Assembly: GCF_036237315.1 (NCBI RefSeq)
Contig: NZ_CP108356.1
Location: 3,468,501 to 3,532,500, forward strand
Source: Streptomyces sp. NBC_01351
Lineage (GTDB): Bacteria > Actinomycetota > Actinomycetes > Streptomycetales > Streptomycetaceae
DNA length: 64,000 nucleotides
Direction: 5' to 3'
The position numbers and the translations under genes are program-made. The notes under the pieces were generated by a model. The model saw only the letters and a program-made list of their open reading frames with translations, made no database searches and had not been told where the DNA came from. Each line of letters opens with the position of its first letter. Position 1 is the first letter of the stretch. Shown here one piece after another: positions 16,599-25,880 of the stretch.

Positions 16599-17255
16599 AT
16601 GCGCATCGTCATCGCAGGTGGACACGGTCAGATCGCGCTGCGGCTGGAGCGCCTGCTCTCCGCGCGCGGGTACGAGGTCGCGGGCGTCATCCGCGACCCG
16701 GCACAAGGCGACGACCTCAGGGAGGTGGGTGCCGAACCGGTGCTGTGCGATCTGGAGTCGGCGTCGGTCGAGCACGTGGCGGGGATCCTGCAGGGTGCGG
16801 ACGTGGCGGTGTTCGCCGCCGGCGCGGGCCCCGGCAGCGGCATCGCGCGCAAGGACACCGTGGACCGGGGCGCGGCGGTCCTCTTCGCGGACGCGGCCGA
16901 ACGGGCCCGCGTGCGCCGATTCCTGATGGTCTCTTCGATGGGCGCCGACGCGCGGCAGGAGGGCGACGAGGTCTTCGACGCCTATCTGCGGGCCAAGGGC
17001 GAGGCCGACGACCACGTCCGCACCCGGCTGGGCCTGGAGTGGACGGTGCTGCGGCCCGGTTCGCTCGTCGACGACGCCGGTACGGGGCTGGTCCGCCTGG
17101 AGGCGCACACGGGCCGCGGGACCGTCTCCCGGGACGACGTGGCGGCGGTGCTGGCCGAGCTGGTCGAGACCCCGGCGACGGCGGGTCTGACGCTGGAGCT
17201 GACGGCCGGCTCGACCCCGGTCACGGTGGCCGTCAAGGACGTGGCGGGCAATTGA
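16599..17255 (+). CDS. NAD(P)-binding Rossmann protein (atypical SDR, NmrA/YwnB-like)
   Basis: A 218-residue atypical short-chain dehydrogenase/reductase. The N-terminal dinucleotide motif IVIAGGHGQIA is followed by IRDPAQGDDL, the second-strand site that often decides NADP preference. It also has the mid-fold segment RRFLMVSSMGA and YLRAKGEADDHVR, with the usual Tyr-x3-Lys pattern partly kept (Y and K about four apart), then LEWTVLRPGSLVDD. Relatives are sugar-epimerase-like reductases or regulators; the substrate is unknown. It lies 53 bp after the CodA-like gene on the same strand. The ATG at 16599 opens directly onto the Rossmann strand. Confidence 0.85.
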   Translation: MRIVIAGGHGQIALRLERLLSARGYEVAGVIRDPAQGDDLREVGAEPVLCDLESASVEHVAGILQGADVAVFAAGAGPGSGIARKDTVDRGAAVLFADAAERARVRRFLMVSSMGADARQEGDEVFDAYLRAKGEADDHVRTRLGLEWTVLRPGSLVDDAGTGLVRLEAHTGRGTVSRDDVAAVLAELVETPATAGLTLELTAGSTPVTVAVKDVAGN

Positions 17256-17297
17256 CGGACCGTCGGGCGGCCTTCCCGGCGGCCGCCACTCGACGGC

Positions 17298-17738
17298 TCA
17301 GAACTCGGCGCTCACCTTGTCGTCCGACCTCCCGACCGAATCCTGCTGGTACTGGTCCTCGTAGGCCCGCCGGATCCGCTCGACGCGCGCGTTGCGCTCG
17401 TCGGCTTCCTTCTCCGGGTACAGGAGCACCACCTCGTAGGAGGTCTCGCGGACGGTCTTGCCGTCGCTGCCCCGCCATTGGCCGTACCCGTCGTGGACGG
17501 TCAGCCCCTCGGGGAAGGCGGGGGTGATCTCCCGGTCCAGGAACCGCATGAACTCCCGCTCCCCGACCGGGCCCCGCCCGCCGGGGCGATCGGTGCCGAA
17601 GTAGAGCCTGGTCTCCTGGTACGGCTCCCCGACGTGCGGGTCGAGCGCCGCTCCCACCAGTGCCGGCAGGCCGGCTCCGAGCAGGGCGATGAGCACCCCG
17701 CCGCCGATCTTCCCCCGTGTGTCAGATGTCCATTTCAC
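17298..17738 (-). CDS. DUF3574 domain-containing secreted or anchored protein
   Basis: A 146-residue protein with an N-terminal hydrophobic helix (about 12-32, GGGVLIALLGAGLPALVGAAL) and then the DUF3574 domain. The domain reads ETRLYFGTDRPGG, FMRFLDREITPAFPEGLTV and YGQWRGSDGKTVRETSYEVVLLYP. Family members are small extracytoplasmic proteins of unknown role. The start is the GTG at 17738. It is divergent from the maleylpyruvate isomerase-like gene with only 29 bp between starts, so their promoters must overlap each other or the coding ends. Confidence 0.85.
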   Translation of the reverse strand: MKWTSDTRGKIGGGVLIALLGAGLPALVGAALDPHVGEPYQETRLYFGTDRPGGRGPVGEREFMRFLDREITPAFPEGLTVHDGYGQWRGSDGKTVRETSYEVVLLYPEKEADERNARVERIRRAYEDQYQQDSVGRSDDKVSAEF

Positions 17739-17767
17739 CCCAGGTGAACGAACAGGAGGGCGTGACG

Positions 17768-18424
17768 ATGCGGCCGATGAGCGGCCCGGACGTCGAACGG
17801 GCCGCAGCCGAAACGGTGTCGGCCCTGGCCCCGCACAGCGGCCGGGACTGGCAGGTGCCGGCCGGTTCCCTCGACTGGTCCTGCTGGACCACGGCGGCCC
17901 ACATCGCGCACGACCTCACGGCGTACGCCAGCCAAGTGGCCTCCCGCGCCCCGTCCGGCTACCTCCCGCTGGACCTGCGCGTCCGCCCGGGCACTCCGCC
18001 CGCCGAGGTGCTGACGGTGGTCTCGGCGAGCGCCCGCCTCCTGAGCACGGCGGTCACGGCCGCCGATCCCGCGGACCGGGCCTGGCACTGGGGGCCCTGC
18101 GATCCGGGGGGCTTCGCGGCGATGGGCGTGGCGGAGCTGCTGCTCCACACCTACGACATCGCCCGGGGCCTCGGCCTCCCCTGGCGGCCCCCGCCGGACC
18201 TCTGCGCGCCGGTCCTGGCCCGCCTCTTCCCCGACTCCCCACAGGGCCCGCCCACCGAGTCCCTCCTGTGGTCCGCGGGCCGCCTCGCCCTGCCGGACCG
18301 CCCCCGCCGTACTTCCTGGACCTGGCGGGCGGCGCTCACCGACTCTCCAGCCGCCGAAGCCACCACGGATCGCCCGGCGGGGCGTACGGGGCGCGCATAC
18401 GAAGAAGACCCCCGTTACAAGTAA
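17768..18424 (+). CDS. Mycothiol-dependent maleylpyruvate isomerase-like (DinB fold) protein
   Basis: A 218-residue four-helix protein of the MDMPI/DinB family. The N-terminal metal histidine lies in WTTAAHIAHDL, and the second site AELLLHTYDIARGLG (about 123-137) supplies Glu and His. Such proteins are mycothiol transferases or isomerases, and mycothiol is the thiol of actinobacteria. The substrate is not deducible. The ATG at 17768 has AGGAGG nine bases upstream, while the GTG at 17762 is too close to it. The C-terminal residues overlap a hairpin shared with tRNA-Tyr. Confidence 0.85.
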   Translation: MRPMSGPDVERAAAETVSALAPHSGRDWQVPAGSLDWSCWTTAAHIAHDLTAYASQVASRAPSGYLPLDLRVRPGTPPAEVLTVVSASARLLSTAVTAADPADRAWHWGPCDPGGFAAMGVAELLLHTYDIARGLGLPWRPPPDLCAPVLARLFPDSPQGPPTESLLWSAGRLALPDRPRRTSWTWRAALTDSPAAEATTDRPAGRTGRAYEEDPRYK

Positions 18425-18433
18425 CGGGGGTCT
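18406..18433. terminator. Bidirectional terminator between the DinB-like gene and tRNA-Tyr
   Basis: Perfect 13-bp stem AGACCCCCGTTAC and GTAACGGGGGTCT with a two-base loop. The stop codon of the 17768 gene lies inside its right arm. The stem also lies just beyond the 3' end of tRNA-Tyr on the other strand. Confidence 0.8.
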
Positions 18434-18441
18434 CTCTCGCG

Positions 18442-18523
<82 letters not shown>

Positions 18524-18723
18524 AAGATTTGCTGCCATTTTTTCCGCCTTGCGGCGGCGCTCCCTGGCAACGACGTAAACGATACCTGATGACCGGGGGT
18601 GCTACGCCACCGGATTGATCAGCACCGGGGGTGGGCGCGGTGGCTAGGCTTTGCGGAGCGGGCCGGGGACGTCCGGCCGTGCCCTTCGGGGCCGCCACAA
18701 CCGACTTCAAGGAGCCACAGCAC

Positions 18724-19212
18724 ATGGCCGACTCCAGTTTCGACATCGTCTCGAAGGTCGAGCGGCAGGAGGTCGACAACGCCCTCAACCAGGCCGCCAA
18801 GGAACTCTCGCAGCGCTACGACTTCAAGGGCACCGGTGCCACGATCGCCTGGTCCGGCGAGAAGATCCTGATGGAGGCGAACTCCGAGGAGCGCGTCAAG
18901 GCCGTCCTGGACGTCTTCGAGACCAAGCTGGTCAAGCGCGGGATCTCGCTCAAGGCCCTGGACGCCGGCGAGCCGCAGCTGTCCGGCAAGGAGTACAAGA
19001 TCTTCGCCACGATCGAGGAGGGCATCTCCCAGGAGAACGCCAAGAAGGTCGCGAAGATCATCCGGGACGAGGGTCCCAAGGGCGTCAAGGCCCAGGTCCA
19101 GGGCGAGGAGCTGCGCGTCAGCTCCAAGAGCCGTGACGACCTGCAGGAGGTCCAGGCGCTGCTCAAGGGCAAGGACCTGGACTTCGCGATCCAGTTCGTG
19201 AACTACCGCTGA
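18724..19212 (+). CDS. YajQ family nucleotide-binding protein
   Basis: A 162-residue YajQ/UPF0234 protein, essentially full length. It begins [20 protein letters not shown] and contains [50 protein letters not shown] and [13 protein letters not shown]. It ends FAIQFVNYR, all hallmarks of the family. YajQ proteins bind nucleotides including cyclic di-GMP in Xanthomonas, where they act with a transcription factor; the role in Streptomyces is not established. The ATG at 18724 follows AAGGAG. Stands alone, divergent from tRNA-Tyr. Confidence 0.95.
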   Translation: MADSSFDIVSKVERQEVDNALNQAAKELSQRYDFKGTGATIAWSGEKILMEANSEERVKAVLDVFETKLVKRGISLKALDAGEPQLSGKEYKIFATIEEGISQENAKKVAKIIRDEGPKGVKAQVQGEELRVSSKSRDDLQEVQALLKGKDLDFAIQFVNYR

Positions 19213-19413
19213 CCCAGTCGGCGGCCGGCCTCCACGCGGCCCGGTGGTCCTCACGGACTGCCGGGCCGCGGCGTTTGCGGGGGCCCTCGGGGGTGTGTGC
19301 GGGGCGTGTGCGGCGCACGCGCCATCAAGGGCTCCTGTGGGCACTTGGGCGGCGGTGAGTGCGCCCACCACGCTGGGTGGCATCCATCACCGCGTGGCAG
19401 GGGGGGTTCTCGC

Positions 19414-20850
19414 ATGCTCGGGGCCGGCACGTTTCGCGAGGACTTCGGGGCGTCCGTGGTCGTCGCACTGGTCGCGCTGCCCCTCTGCGTGGGGGTGGCC
19501 GTCGCTTCCGGGGTGCCGGCCGAGCTGGGGATCGTCACGGGGGTGGTCGGCGGGCTGGTCACCGGATGGTTCCGCGGGAGCTCGCTGCAGGTGAGCGGGC
19601 CCGCTGCGGGGCTCACCGTGCTGGTCTACGAGGCGGTGCGGGCCTACGGTCTGCCCGCGCTCGGGGTGCTGGTGCTGGCCGCCGGGGTCGTACAGCTGGG
19701 CATGGGTGTGCTGCGGCTCGGGCGGTGGTTCCGGGCGATCTCGGTCGCCGTCGTGCACGGCATGCTGGCCGGGATCGGGCTCGTGCTGATCGCCGGACAG
19801 CTGTACGCGCTGGGGGGCGTGCAGGGCCCGGGGAGCACCCTGGCAAAGCTGGGCGGGCTGGCCGGGCTCGGAGCGCGGGCCGACTGGGCGGCGGTGGCGC
19901 TCGGGGCGGGGACCATCGCCGTCATGGTCGCCTGGCGGCGGATGCCCGCCCGGTGGCGGCTCGTGCCCGGGGCGCTCGTCGGGGTGGCCGCCGCGACCGC
20001 CGCGGCCGCGCTGTTGGGACTGCCCGTCGAACGGGTGCGGGTGACGGGGGTGCTGGAGGCGGTGGCCCTGCCGACCTCGGGCGACTTCGAGGTGCTCGCC
20101 TCCGTCGGGGCGCTCGGGACCGTGGCCGCGCTGGCGCTGATCGCCTCCGCCGAGACGCTGTTCAGTGCGGCCGCCGTCGACCGGATGCACGACGGGCCGA
20201 AAACGGACTACGACCGGGAGCTGGTCGCCCAGGGCTTCGGGAACACCGTGTGCGGACTGCTCGGGGCGCTGCCGATGACCGCGGTGATCGTACGCAGTGC
20301 CGCGAACGTGGAGGCCGGCGCACGCACTCGGGCCGCCCGGGTGCTCCACGGCGGATGGCTGCTGCTCTTCGCCGTCGCCTTCCCGCAGGTGCTGGAGGTC
20401 GTGCCGCTCGCCGCGCTGGCGGGAGTGCTGCTGCACGCGGGCTGGAAGCTGCTGCCCGCCCGGGCGGTGCACGCGCTGTGGCGGACACACCGGGGTGAGG
20501 CGGTGGTGCTGCTGGCCACGGCCACCGCGATCGCGGTCACCAACCTCTTCGAGGGGGTGCTCGTCGGCCTGGGGCTGGCCGTCGCCAAGGCTGCCTGGGA
20601 AACCTCTCACGTGCACATCGAGGAGGTCCGGGAGGAAACGGGGCTGTGCGTGCGGGTGGTGGGCAACGCCAGCTTCCTGCGTCTGCCCAAGCTGCTCGAC
20701 GCACTCGACGCGCTGCCGCCGGGACAGCCCGTACGGCTCGACTTGAGCGGGCTGCGCCACCTCGACCACGCCTGTCTGACGGCCCTGGAGGGGTGGGAGC
20801 GGGAGCGGACTCCACTCCCCGGACGTGAGGGCGTCATCTGGCCCGGTTAG
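19414..20850 (+). CDS. SulP family inorganic anion transporter
   Basis: A 478-residue SulP/SLC26-type carrier (sulfate, bicarbonate or similar anions). It has about 10-12 membrane helices, with the signature SSLQVSGPAAGLTVLVYEAV in the helix 3 region and ETLFSAAAVDRMHDGPKTDYDRELVAQGFGN, split here as ETLFSAAAVDRM and YDRELVAQGFGN. A short C-terminal STAS domain follows (about 405-470, VRVVGNASFLRLPKLLDALD and LDLSGLRHLDHACLTALEGW). The STAS part is near the minimum length and ends soon after its last helix. The ATG at 19414 begins MLGAGTFREDFGAS. The APC permease gene starts nine bases after its stop codon, so they are co-transcribed. Confidence 0.9.
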   Translation: MLGAGTFREDFGASVVVALVALPLCVGVAVASGVPAELGIVTGVVGGLVTGWFRGSSLQVSGPAAGLTVLVYEAVRAYGLPALGVLVLAAGVVQLGMGVLRLGRWFRAISVAVVHGMLAGIGLVLIAGQLYALGGVQGPGSTLAKLGGLAGLGARADWAAVALGAGTIAVMVAWRRMPARWRLVPGALVGVAAATAAAALLGLPVERVRVTGVLEAVALPTSGDFEVLASVGALGTVAALALIASAETLFSAAAVDRMHDGPKTDYDRELVAQGFGNTVCGLLGALPMTAVIVRSAANVEAGARTRAARVLHGGWLLLFAVAFPQVLEVVPLAALAGVLLHAGWKLLPARAVHALWRTHRGEAVVLLATATAIAVTNLFEGVLVGLGLAVAKAAWETSHVHIEEVREETGLCVRVVGNASFLRLPKLLDALDALPPGQPVRLDLSGLRHLDHACLTALEGWERERTPLPGREGVIWPG

Positions 20851-20859
20851 CCTCCGCCC

Positions 20860-22095
20860 GTGACAAACGAGTTGAAGCGCACCCTGGGAGTCTCCGACGC
20901 CGTCGTCGTCGGACTCGGCGCGATGGTCGGCGCCGGCATCTTCGCCGCCCTCGCCCCGGCGGCCGGCGCGGCGGGCGGCGCGCTCCTCGCCGCGCTCGCC
21001 CTGGCGGCCGTCGTCGCCTACTGCAACGCTCACTCCTCGGCACGCCTCGCCGCCCGGTACCCGTCGTCCGGCGGCACGTACGTCTACGGGCGCGAGCGCC
21101 TCGGACCCTTCTGGGGGTACCTGGCCGGCTGGGGGTTCGTGATCGGCAAGACGGCCTCCTGTGCGGCGATGGCCCTGACCGTCGGCGCGTACGTCTGGCC
21201 GGGGCATCAGCATGCCGTGGCCGTCGCTGCGGTGGTGGCGTTGACCGCCGCGAGCTACGGCGGGGTGCAGAAGTCGGCCCGGCTGGCCAGGGTGATCGTG
21301 ACGGCGGTGCTGGCTGTGCTGGCCGGGGTGGTGGTCGTGTGCCTGTCCTCGGAGAGCGCCGACGCGGGGCGGCTGGGCGGCGCGGACTGGGGCGCCGCCG
21401 GACTGTTGCAGGGAGCCGGGCTACTGTTCTTCGCCTTCGCGGGCTACGCCCGGATCACCACCCTGGGCGAGGAGGTGCGCGACCCGGAGCGGACCATCCC
21501 GCGGGCGGTGCCGCTCGCGCTCGGAATCGCGCTGCTGGTGTACGCCGCCGTGGCGGTGGCGGCGCTGTCGGTGCTCGGCGCCGACGGGCTCGCGAGGTCG
21601 GCGGCCCCGCTCGCCGACGCGGTCCGGGCGGCCGGCCTGCCCGAACTGGCCCCGGTCGTCCGGGTGGGTGCGGCTCTGGCCGCGCTGGGCTCGCTGCTGG
21701 CCCTCGTACTCGGGGTGTCCCGGACCACGCTGGCGATGGCCCGGGACGGCCACCTCCCGCGTGCGCTGGCTTCCGTACATCCCCGGCATCAGGTGCCGCG
21801 CCATGCGGAGCTGGCGGTGGGGGCGGTCGTGGCGGTGCTCGCGGCCACCGCCGATCTGCGCGGAGCGATCGGCTTCTCCTCCTTCGGGGTGCTCGCCTAC
21901 TACGCGATCGCGAACGCCTCCGCGTGGACTCTCGATTCAGGTCTCAAGGGTCGGGCCGTGGCAGCCGTCGGGCTGTCCGGCTGTGTGGTGCTGGCCTGCG
22001 CGCTGCCCCTCGCGTCGGCGGTCTCGGGGGCGGCGGTGCTGGCTCTGGGCGCCCTGGCCTATGGCGTACGCCGGGGCATCAGATCCTGGAGCTGA
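20860..22095 (+). CDS. APC family amino acid permease
   Basis: A 411-residue membrane protein of the amino acid-polyamine-organocation superfamily. Helix 1 begins SDAVVVGLGAMVGAGIFAAL, with the unwound Gly-rich substrate segment typical of APC carriers, and about 12 helices follow. It starts at GTG 20860, nine bases after the SulP gene. Substrate not inferable. Its last 17 bases overlap the end of the SUKH gene on the opposite strand. Confidence 0.88.
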   Translation: MTNELKRTLGVSDAVVVGLGAMVGAGIFAALAPAAGAAGGALLAALALAAVVAYCNAHSSARLAARYPSSGGTYVYGRERLGPFWGYLAGWGFVIGKTASCAAMALTVGAYVWPGHQHAVAVAAVVALTAASYGGVQKSARLARVIVTAVLAVLAGVVVVCLSSESADAGRLGGADWGAAGLLQGAGLLFFAFAGYARITTLGEEVRDPERTIPRAVPLALGIALLVYAAVAVAALSVLGADGLARSAAPLADAVRAAGLPELAPVVRVGAALAALGSLLALVLGVSRTTLAMARDGHLPRALASVHPRHQVPRHAELAVGAVVAVLAATADLRGAIGFSSFGVLAYYAIANASAWTLDSGLKGRAVAAVGLSGCVVLACALPLASAVSGAAVLALGALAYGVRRGIRSWS

Positions 22096-22603
22096 ACTCC
22101 GCCCAGGGGCGCAGTTCCAGGTCGAGTTCCTCCCCCAGCTCGGACTCCTCGCAGAACCAGGCGGTGCCGTCGAGCCAGCCGCGGAGCCAGTCGGCGAGGC
22201 TCGGGCCGTCGATGGACCATGCAAGGTCGGGCTCCCCGGTATTCGGGTCGAAGAGGAGCACCTGGGCGGTTTCGGAGCGGCAGTCCACGCAGGCGTACAT
22301 GGCGCAGCCGAAGTCGGCTATCGGCAGCACGGCCTCGGGCCAGCGCCAGCCGGATACGCGTTGGGCCCCGTAGGTCGTGACGGCCTGACGCAGTGACAGG
22401 AACCCCTGCTCCGGGCCGAATCCGCCGTCCCCGATCCGGGTGTAGAGCTCGGCGAGCAGCGGGGGCAGGACGAAGCCGAGTATGCCCTCGGCCCGGGTGG
22501 TCTCCCCGGCGCCCAGCGGCGCGGGCAGGGGCCTTCCTTGCCCGCGCGCGGAGTTGCGCACGTGGTCTGCGACTTGCTCCAGCAACTGCTCGGTCTCGTT
22601 CAT
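22079..22603 (-). CDS. SMI1/KNR4 (SUKH) family protein
   Basis: A 174-residue cytosolic protein of the SUKH superfamily. The core ILGFVLPPLLAELYTRIGDG (about 42-61) and GGFGPEQGFLSL are the family's signature, followed by VLPIADFGCAMYACVDC, WSIDGPSLADWLRGWL and a Trp/Glu-rich end. SUKH proteins are often immunity proteins against contact-dependent or polymorphic toxins, but many Streptomyces members stand alone, and no toxin gene is next to this one. The ATG at 22603 is preferred; a GTG at 22621 would add six residues. The stop region overlaps the permease end by 17 bp. Confidence 0.85.
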   Translation of the reverse strand: MNETEQLLEQVADHVRNSARGQGRPLPAPLGAGETTRAEGILGFVLPPLLAELYTRIGDGGFGPEQGFLSLRQAVTTYGAQRVSGWRWPEAVLPIADFGCAMYACVDCRSETAQVLLFDPNTGEPDLAWSIDGPSLADWLRGWLDGTAWFCEESELGEELDLELRPWAEFSSRI

Positions 22604-22633
22604 GCGTTCATGGTGACGCACCCCACTGACAAT

Positions 22634-22663
22634 CGCCCTGACCTGTGCATATCGGTCAGGGCG
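22634..22663. promoter_or_regulatory. Inverted repeat upstream of the SUKH gene
   Basis: Perfect 10-bp arms CGCCCTGACC and GGTCAGGGCG separated by ten bases, 31-60 bp upstream of the SUKH start codon. It could be an operator or a terminator; there is no U-tract. Confidence 0.4.
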
Positions 22664-22845
22664 AGGAGTATTTCGATGCGGTGCTCGCGCCAGTGGTCCC
22701 GTCCGGTGCGGTCGGATCTCCGCGTCGAAGGCGCGGCCGAGCAGCTCTTACCGCCTGCGTACGGGCGCCGGTGGGTCGGCTAAGAGGTTCTCTGCCGACC
22801 CGCACGGCGCCCACAGCTGCTCGTCGTCGCACAGGGCGAAGGACG

Positions 22846-23238
22846 TCACCGAGAGGCGAACGGCGCGTCCGTCGGGACGATCTCGCGGCCCAACGGGAGC
22901 AGCGCGAGCGGGACCATCTTGAAGTTGGCGATGCCGAAGGGGATGCCGATGATCGTGATGCACAGCGCGATGCCGGTGAAGATGTGCCCCAGCGCCAGCC
23001 ACCAGCCGGCCAGGACCAGCCACAGGACGTTGCCGATGGCGGATCCCGCGCCGGCGTCGCGGCGCTCGACCGTGGTGTAGCCGAAGGGCCAGAGGGCGTA
23101 CACCGCGATGCGGAAGGCGGCGATGCCGAAGGGGATGCCGATGATCGTGATGCAGAGGATCACGCCCGCGAGGCAGTAGCCGAGGAACAGCCAGATGCCG
23201 CTGAGTACGAGCCAAATGACGTTCAGGATTGTCTTCAC
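22846..23238 (-). CDS. YccF domain-containing membrane protein
   Basis: A 130-residue protein built from two tandem YccF repeats, each a hydrophobic hairpin. The motif [25 protein letters not shown] appears as [14 protein letters not shown] and again as [14 protein letters not shown]. The two copies diverge in the first helix. Its role is unknown; YccF proteins are inner-membrane and are often found near proteases. It overlaps the htpX stop by four bases (ATGA) and is translated after it. Confidence 0.9.
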   Translation of the reverse strand: MKTILNVIWLVLSGIWLFLGYCLAGVILCITIIGIPFGIAAFRIAVYALWPFGYTTVERRDAGAGSAIGNVLWLVLAGWWLALGHIFTGIALCITIIGIPFGIANFKMVPLALLPLGREIVPTDAPFASR

Positions 23239-24098
23239 TGCCGGCGGCCTGCCATCTGTTCGAGCCGGGCGATGCGCTCGGCCATAGGAGGGTGTGTCGA
23301 GAACATCTTGGACAATCCCTGGCCCGGACGGAAGGGATTGGCGATCATCATGTGGCTCGCCGTCTCCAACCGGGGCTCAGGGGGCAGCGGAAGCTGCTTG
23401 GTGCCCGCGTCGAGCTTGCGCAGGGCGCTGGCCAGGGCGAGCGGGTCGCCGGTCAGCTGGGCGCCGGAGGCGTCGGCCTCGTACTCGCGCGAGCGACTGA
23501 TGGACAGCTGGATCACGGAGGCGGCCAGCGGGCCGAGGATCATGATGAGCAGCATGCCCAGGAGGCCCGGGCCCTCGTCGTCGTTCGAGCGGCCCACGGG
23601 TATGAGCCAGGCGAAATTGACCAGGAACATGATCACGGAGGCGAGTGCTCCGGCCACCGACGAGATCAGGATGTCGCGGTTGTAGACGTGGCTGAGCTCG
23701 TGGCCGATGACTCCGCGCAGCTCACGCTCGTCGAGGATGCGCAGGATGCCCTCTGTGCAGCAGACCGCGGCGTTGCGCGGATTGCGGCCGGTCGCGAAGG
23801 CGTTGGGCGCCTCGGTGGGCGAGATGTAGAGGCGTGGCATGGGCTGGCGCGCGGACGTCGAGAGCTCGCGCACCATCCGGTACAGCTCGGGGGCCTCGAA
23901 CTCGCTGACTGGGCGGGCGCGCATCGCGCGTAGAGCCAGCTTGTCGCTGTTCCAGTAGGCGTACGCGTTCGTCCCGAGGGCGACGACGACGGCGACGATC
24001 AGGCCGCCCCGCCCGAAGAAGCTGCCGATGAGGATGATGAGTGCGGACATCCCGCCGAGGAGTACGGCGGTTTTCAGCCCGTTGTGTCGGCGGTGCAC
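23235..24098 (-). CDS. htpX: Membrane zinc metalloprotease HtpX
   Basis: A 287-residue M48 peptidase. It has two N-terminal membrane helices (about 10-28 and 31-45), the zinc site HELSH at about 133-137 with the downstream Glu in [17 protein letters not shown], and two further hydrophobic segments between them. HtpX degrades misfolded membrane proteins alongside FtsH. The start is GTG at 24098 with AGGAGG seven bases upstream. It heads a two-gene unit with the YccF protein. Confidence 0.94.
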   Translation of the reverse strand: MHRRHNGLKTAVLLGGMSALIILIGSFFGRGGLIVAVVVALGTNAYAYWNSDKLALRAMRARPVSEFEAPELYRMVRELSTSARQPMPRLYISPTEAPNAFATGRNPRNAAVCCTEGILRILDERELRGVIGHELSHVYNRDILISSVAGALASVIMFLVNFAWLIPVGRSNDDEGPGLLGMLLIMILGPLAASVIQLSISRSREYEADASGAQLTGDPLALASALRKLDAGTKQLPLPPEPRLETASHMMIANPFRPGQGLSKMFSTHPPMAERIARLEQMAGRRQ

Positions 24099-24305
24099 GG
24101 TACGCCCTCCTAGTGGTGCGGCAGGGATCCCCGTCCAGGACTGAGGGTCTTCGGTCCAGTGGACCCTCCCTTCCTGGTCAACGCGAGGTGGGGGCGCCAG
24201 GTTCCCGGGGCAAGCCGAGGCGGCCGCCGCCCCGTCGCCCCGGGGGTGGGGGCGGTGGGCGACGGCCGCGCGGGTTACTCCGTACGGGTTACAGCCGCGT
24301 GCGGG

Positions 24306-25880
24306 CTACTGCGGGAAGAGGCTGCCGGACGCGAAGCGCAGGACGAGCTGCGGGGCGCCCGAGAGGACGAGGGCCGTGACCGCGGTGATGACGATGGCCG
24401 CCGTGACGGGCCAGGGGGCCTTCGTACGGATCTGCGCGCCCTCGGCGGCCTGCGCGCCCTTGACGCCCTCCGGTGCGCGGAAGAGTAGCGCGGTCCACCG
24501 GAGGTAGTAGTAGAGGGCGACGACGACGTTGATCGCCATGAGCACGGCCAGCCAGCCCAGGCCCGCGTCGACCGCGGAGCGGAAGACCACGACCTTGGCG
24601 AAGAGGCCGATGATGCCCGGCGGCAGCCCGGCCAGGCAGAGCAGGAAGAAGGCCAGCGACAGGGCTGCCAGCGGGCGCTCCGCGTACAGGCCGCGGTAGT
24701 CGCTGATCCGGTTGAGCGGCTTCGTACGGGCGACGAGCGCGGCGACGGCGAAGGCGCCGAGGTTCACGACGGCGTACATCAGCGCGTAGGCGACGGTGGA
24801 GCCGATCTGGTCGCGGTCGGTGTACGCGGCGGCGGCGATCGGGACCAGGAGGTAGCCGGCCTGGCCGACGGAGGACCAGGCGAGCAGCCGTACGGCGCTG
24901 TTCGGGCGGTCCGCGGACTGGCGCAGGGCGGCGGCGTTGCCCAGGGTCATGGTGAGCGCGGCGAGGACGGCGAGGGCCGGTCCCCAGATGTCGGAGTACG
25001 CCGGGAAGGCGATCACCGTCACGAGGATGAGGCCGGTGAAACCGACGGCCTTGCCGATCACGGAGAGGTAGCCGGCGATCGGCAGAGGGGCGCCGACGTA
25101 GGTGTCGGGGACCCAGAAGTGGAAGGGGACGGCCGCGGTCTTGAACGCGAAGCCGACGAGGGTGAGCGCGACGCCGACCATGGCGATGGTGTCGAGCTGC
25201 CCGGGGACGTCTTCGAGGCGGTCGGCGACCTGGCTGAGGTGCAGGGAACCGGTGGCGGCGTAGACGAAGCTGATGCCCATCAGCGACACGGCGGTGGCGG
25301 TGACGGAGGAGAGGAAGAACTTGAGGGCGGCCTCCGAGGAGAGCCGGTCGCCGCGGCGCATGCCGACGAGGGCGAAGGCGGGCAGCGAGGCGACTTCGAG
25401 GGCGACGATCAGGGTGGCGAGGTCGCGGGAGGCGGGCAGCAGGGCGGCGCCGGCCGCGGAGGAGAGCAGCAGGAACCAGTACTCGCCGGCCGGCATGCGC
25501 GTGTCGCGTACGGCGGTTACCGAGAGCAGGGCGGTGACCAGGGCGCCGGCCAGCACCAGGAACTGGACGACGAGCGTGAAGTGGTCGGCGGTGTAGCTGC
25601 AGGCGGCGGGGTCTCCGGTGAGGCAGAACGTGGAGCGGTCGCCCGCGTGCAGCGGCAGCAGGCTCGCGGTCGCGACGGCCAGACCGGCCACGGAGAGCCA
25701 GCCGAGGAGCGGCTTGGTGCGCTCCGCTACGAAGAGGTCGGCGACCAGGACGATCAGGGCGACGGCGGCGGGGATGACCACGGGCGCGATGGCGAGCCAG
25801 TCGACGGACTGGACGAGGCTGGGGGGCTGCGCGGAGAGGTCGGCGGAGAGACCGGCGGCGAGGACCGTGAGGGCCGTCAT
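24306..25880 (-). CDS. nuoN: NADH-quinone oxidoreductase-like subunit N (partial complex I operon)
   Basis: A 524-residue antiporter-like subunit with about 14 helices. It has the conserved proton-channel lysine region in KFFLSSVTATAVSLMG and KTAAVPFHFWVPDTYVGAPLP, then LLAWSSVGQAGYLL. In complex I, NuoN is one of three proton-pumping modules. Its start overlaps the nuoM stop (ATGA). This is the last gene of a ten-gene set. A different nuoN-like end appears at the right window edge, so this is the second copy in the chromosome. Confidence 0.93.
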   Translation of the reverse strand: MTALTVLAAGLSADLSAQPPSLVQSVDWLAIAPVVIPAAVALIVLVADLFVAERTKPLLGWLSVAGLAVATASLLPLHAGDRSTFCLTGDPAACSYTADHFTLVVQFLVLAGALVTALLSVTAVRDTRMPAGEYWFLLLSSAAGAALLPASRDLATLIVALEVASLPAFALVGMRRGDRLSSEAALKFFLSSVTATAVSLMGISFVYAATGSLHLSQVADRLEDVPGQLDTIAMVGVALTLVGFAFKTAAVPFHFWVPDTYVGAPLPIAGYLSVIGKAVGFTGLILVTVIAFPAYSDIWGPALAVLAALTMTLGNAAALRQSADRPNSAVRLLAWSSVGQAGYLLVPIAAAAYTDRDQIGSTVAYALMYAVVNLGAFAVAALVARTKPLNRISDYRGLYAERPLAALSLAFFLLCLAGLPPGIIGLFAKVVVFRSAVDAGLGWLAVLMAINVVVALYYYLRWTALLFRAPEGVKGAQAAEGAQIRTKAPWPVTAAIVITAVTALVLSGAPQLVLRFASGSLFPQ

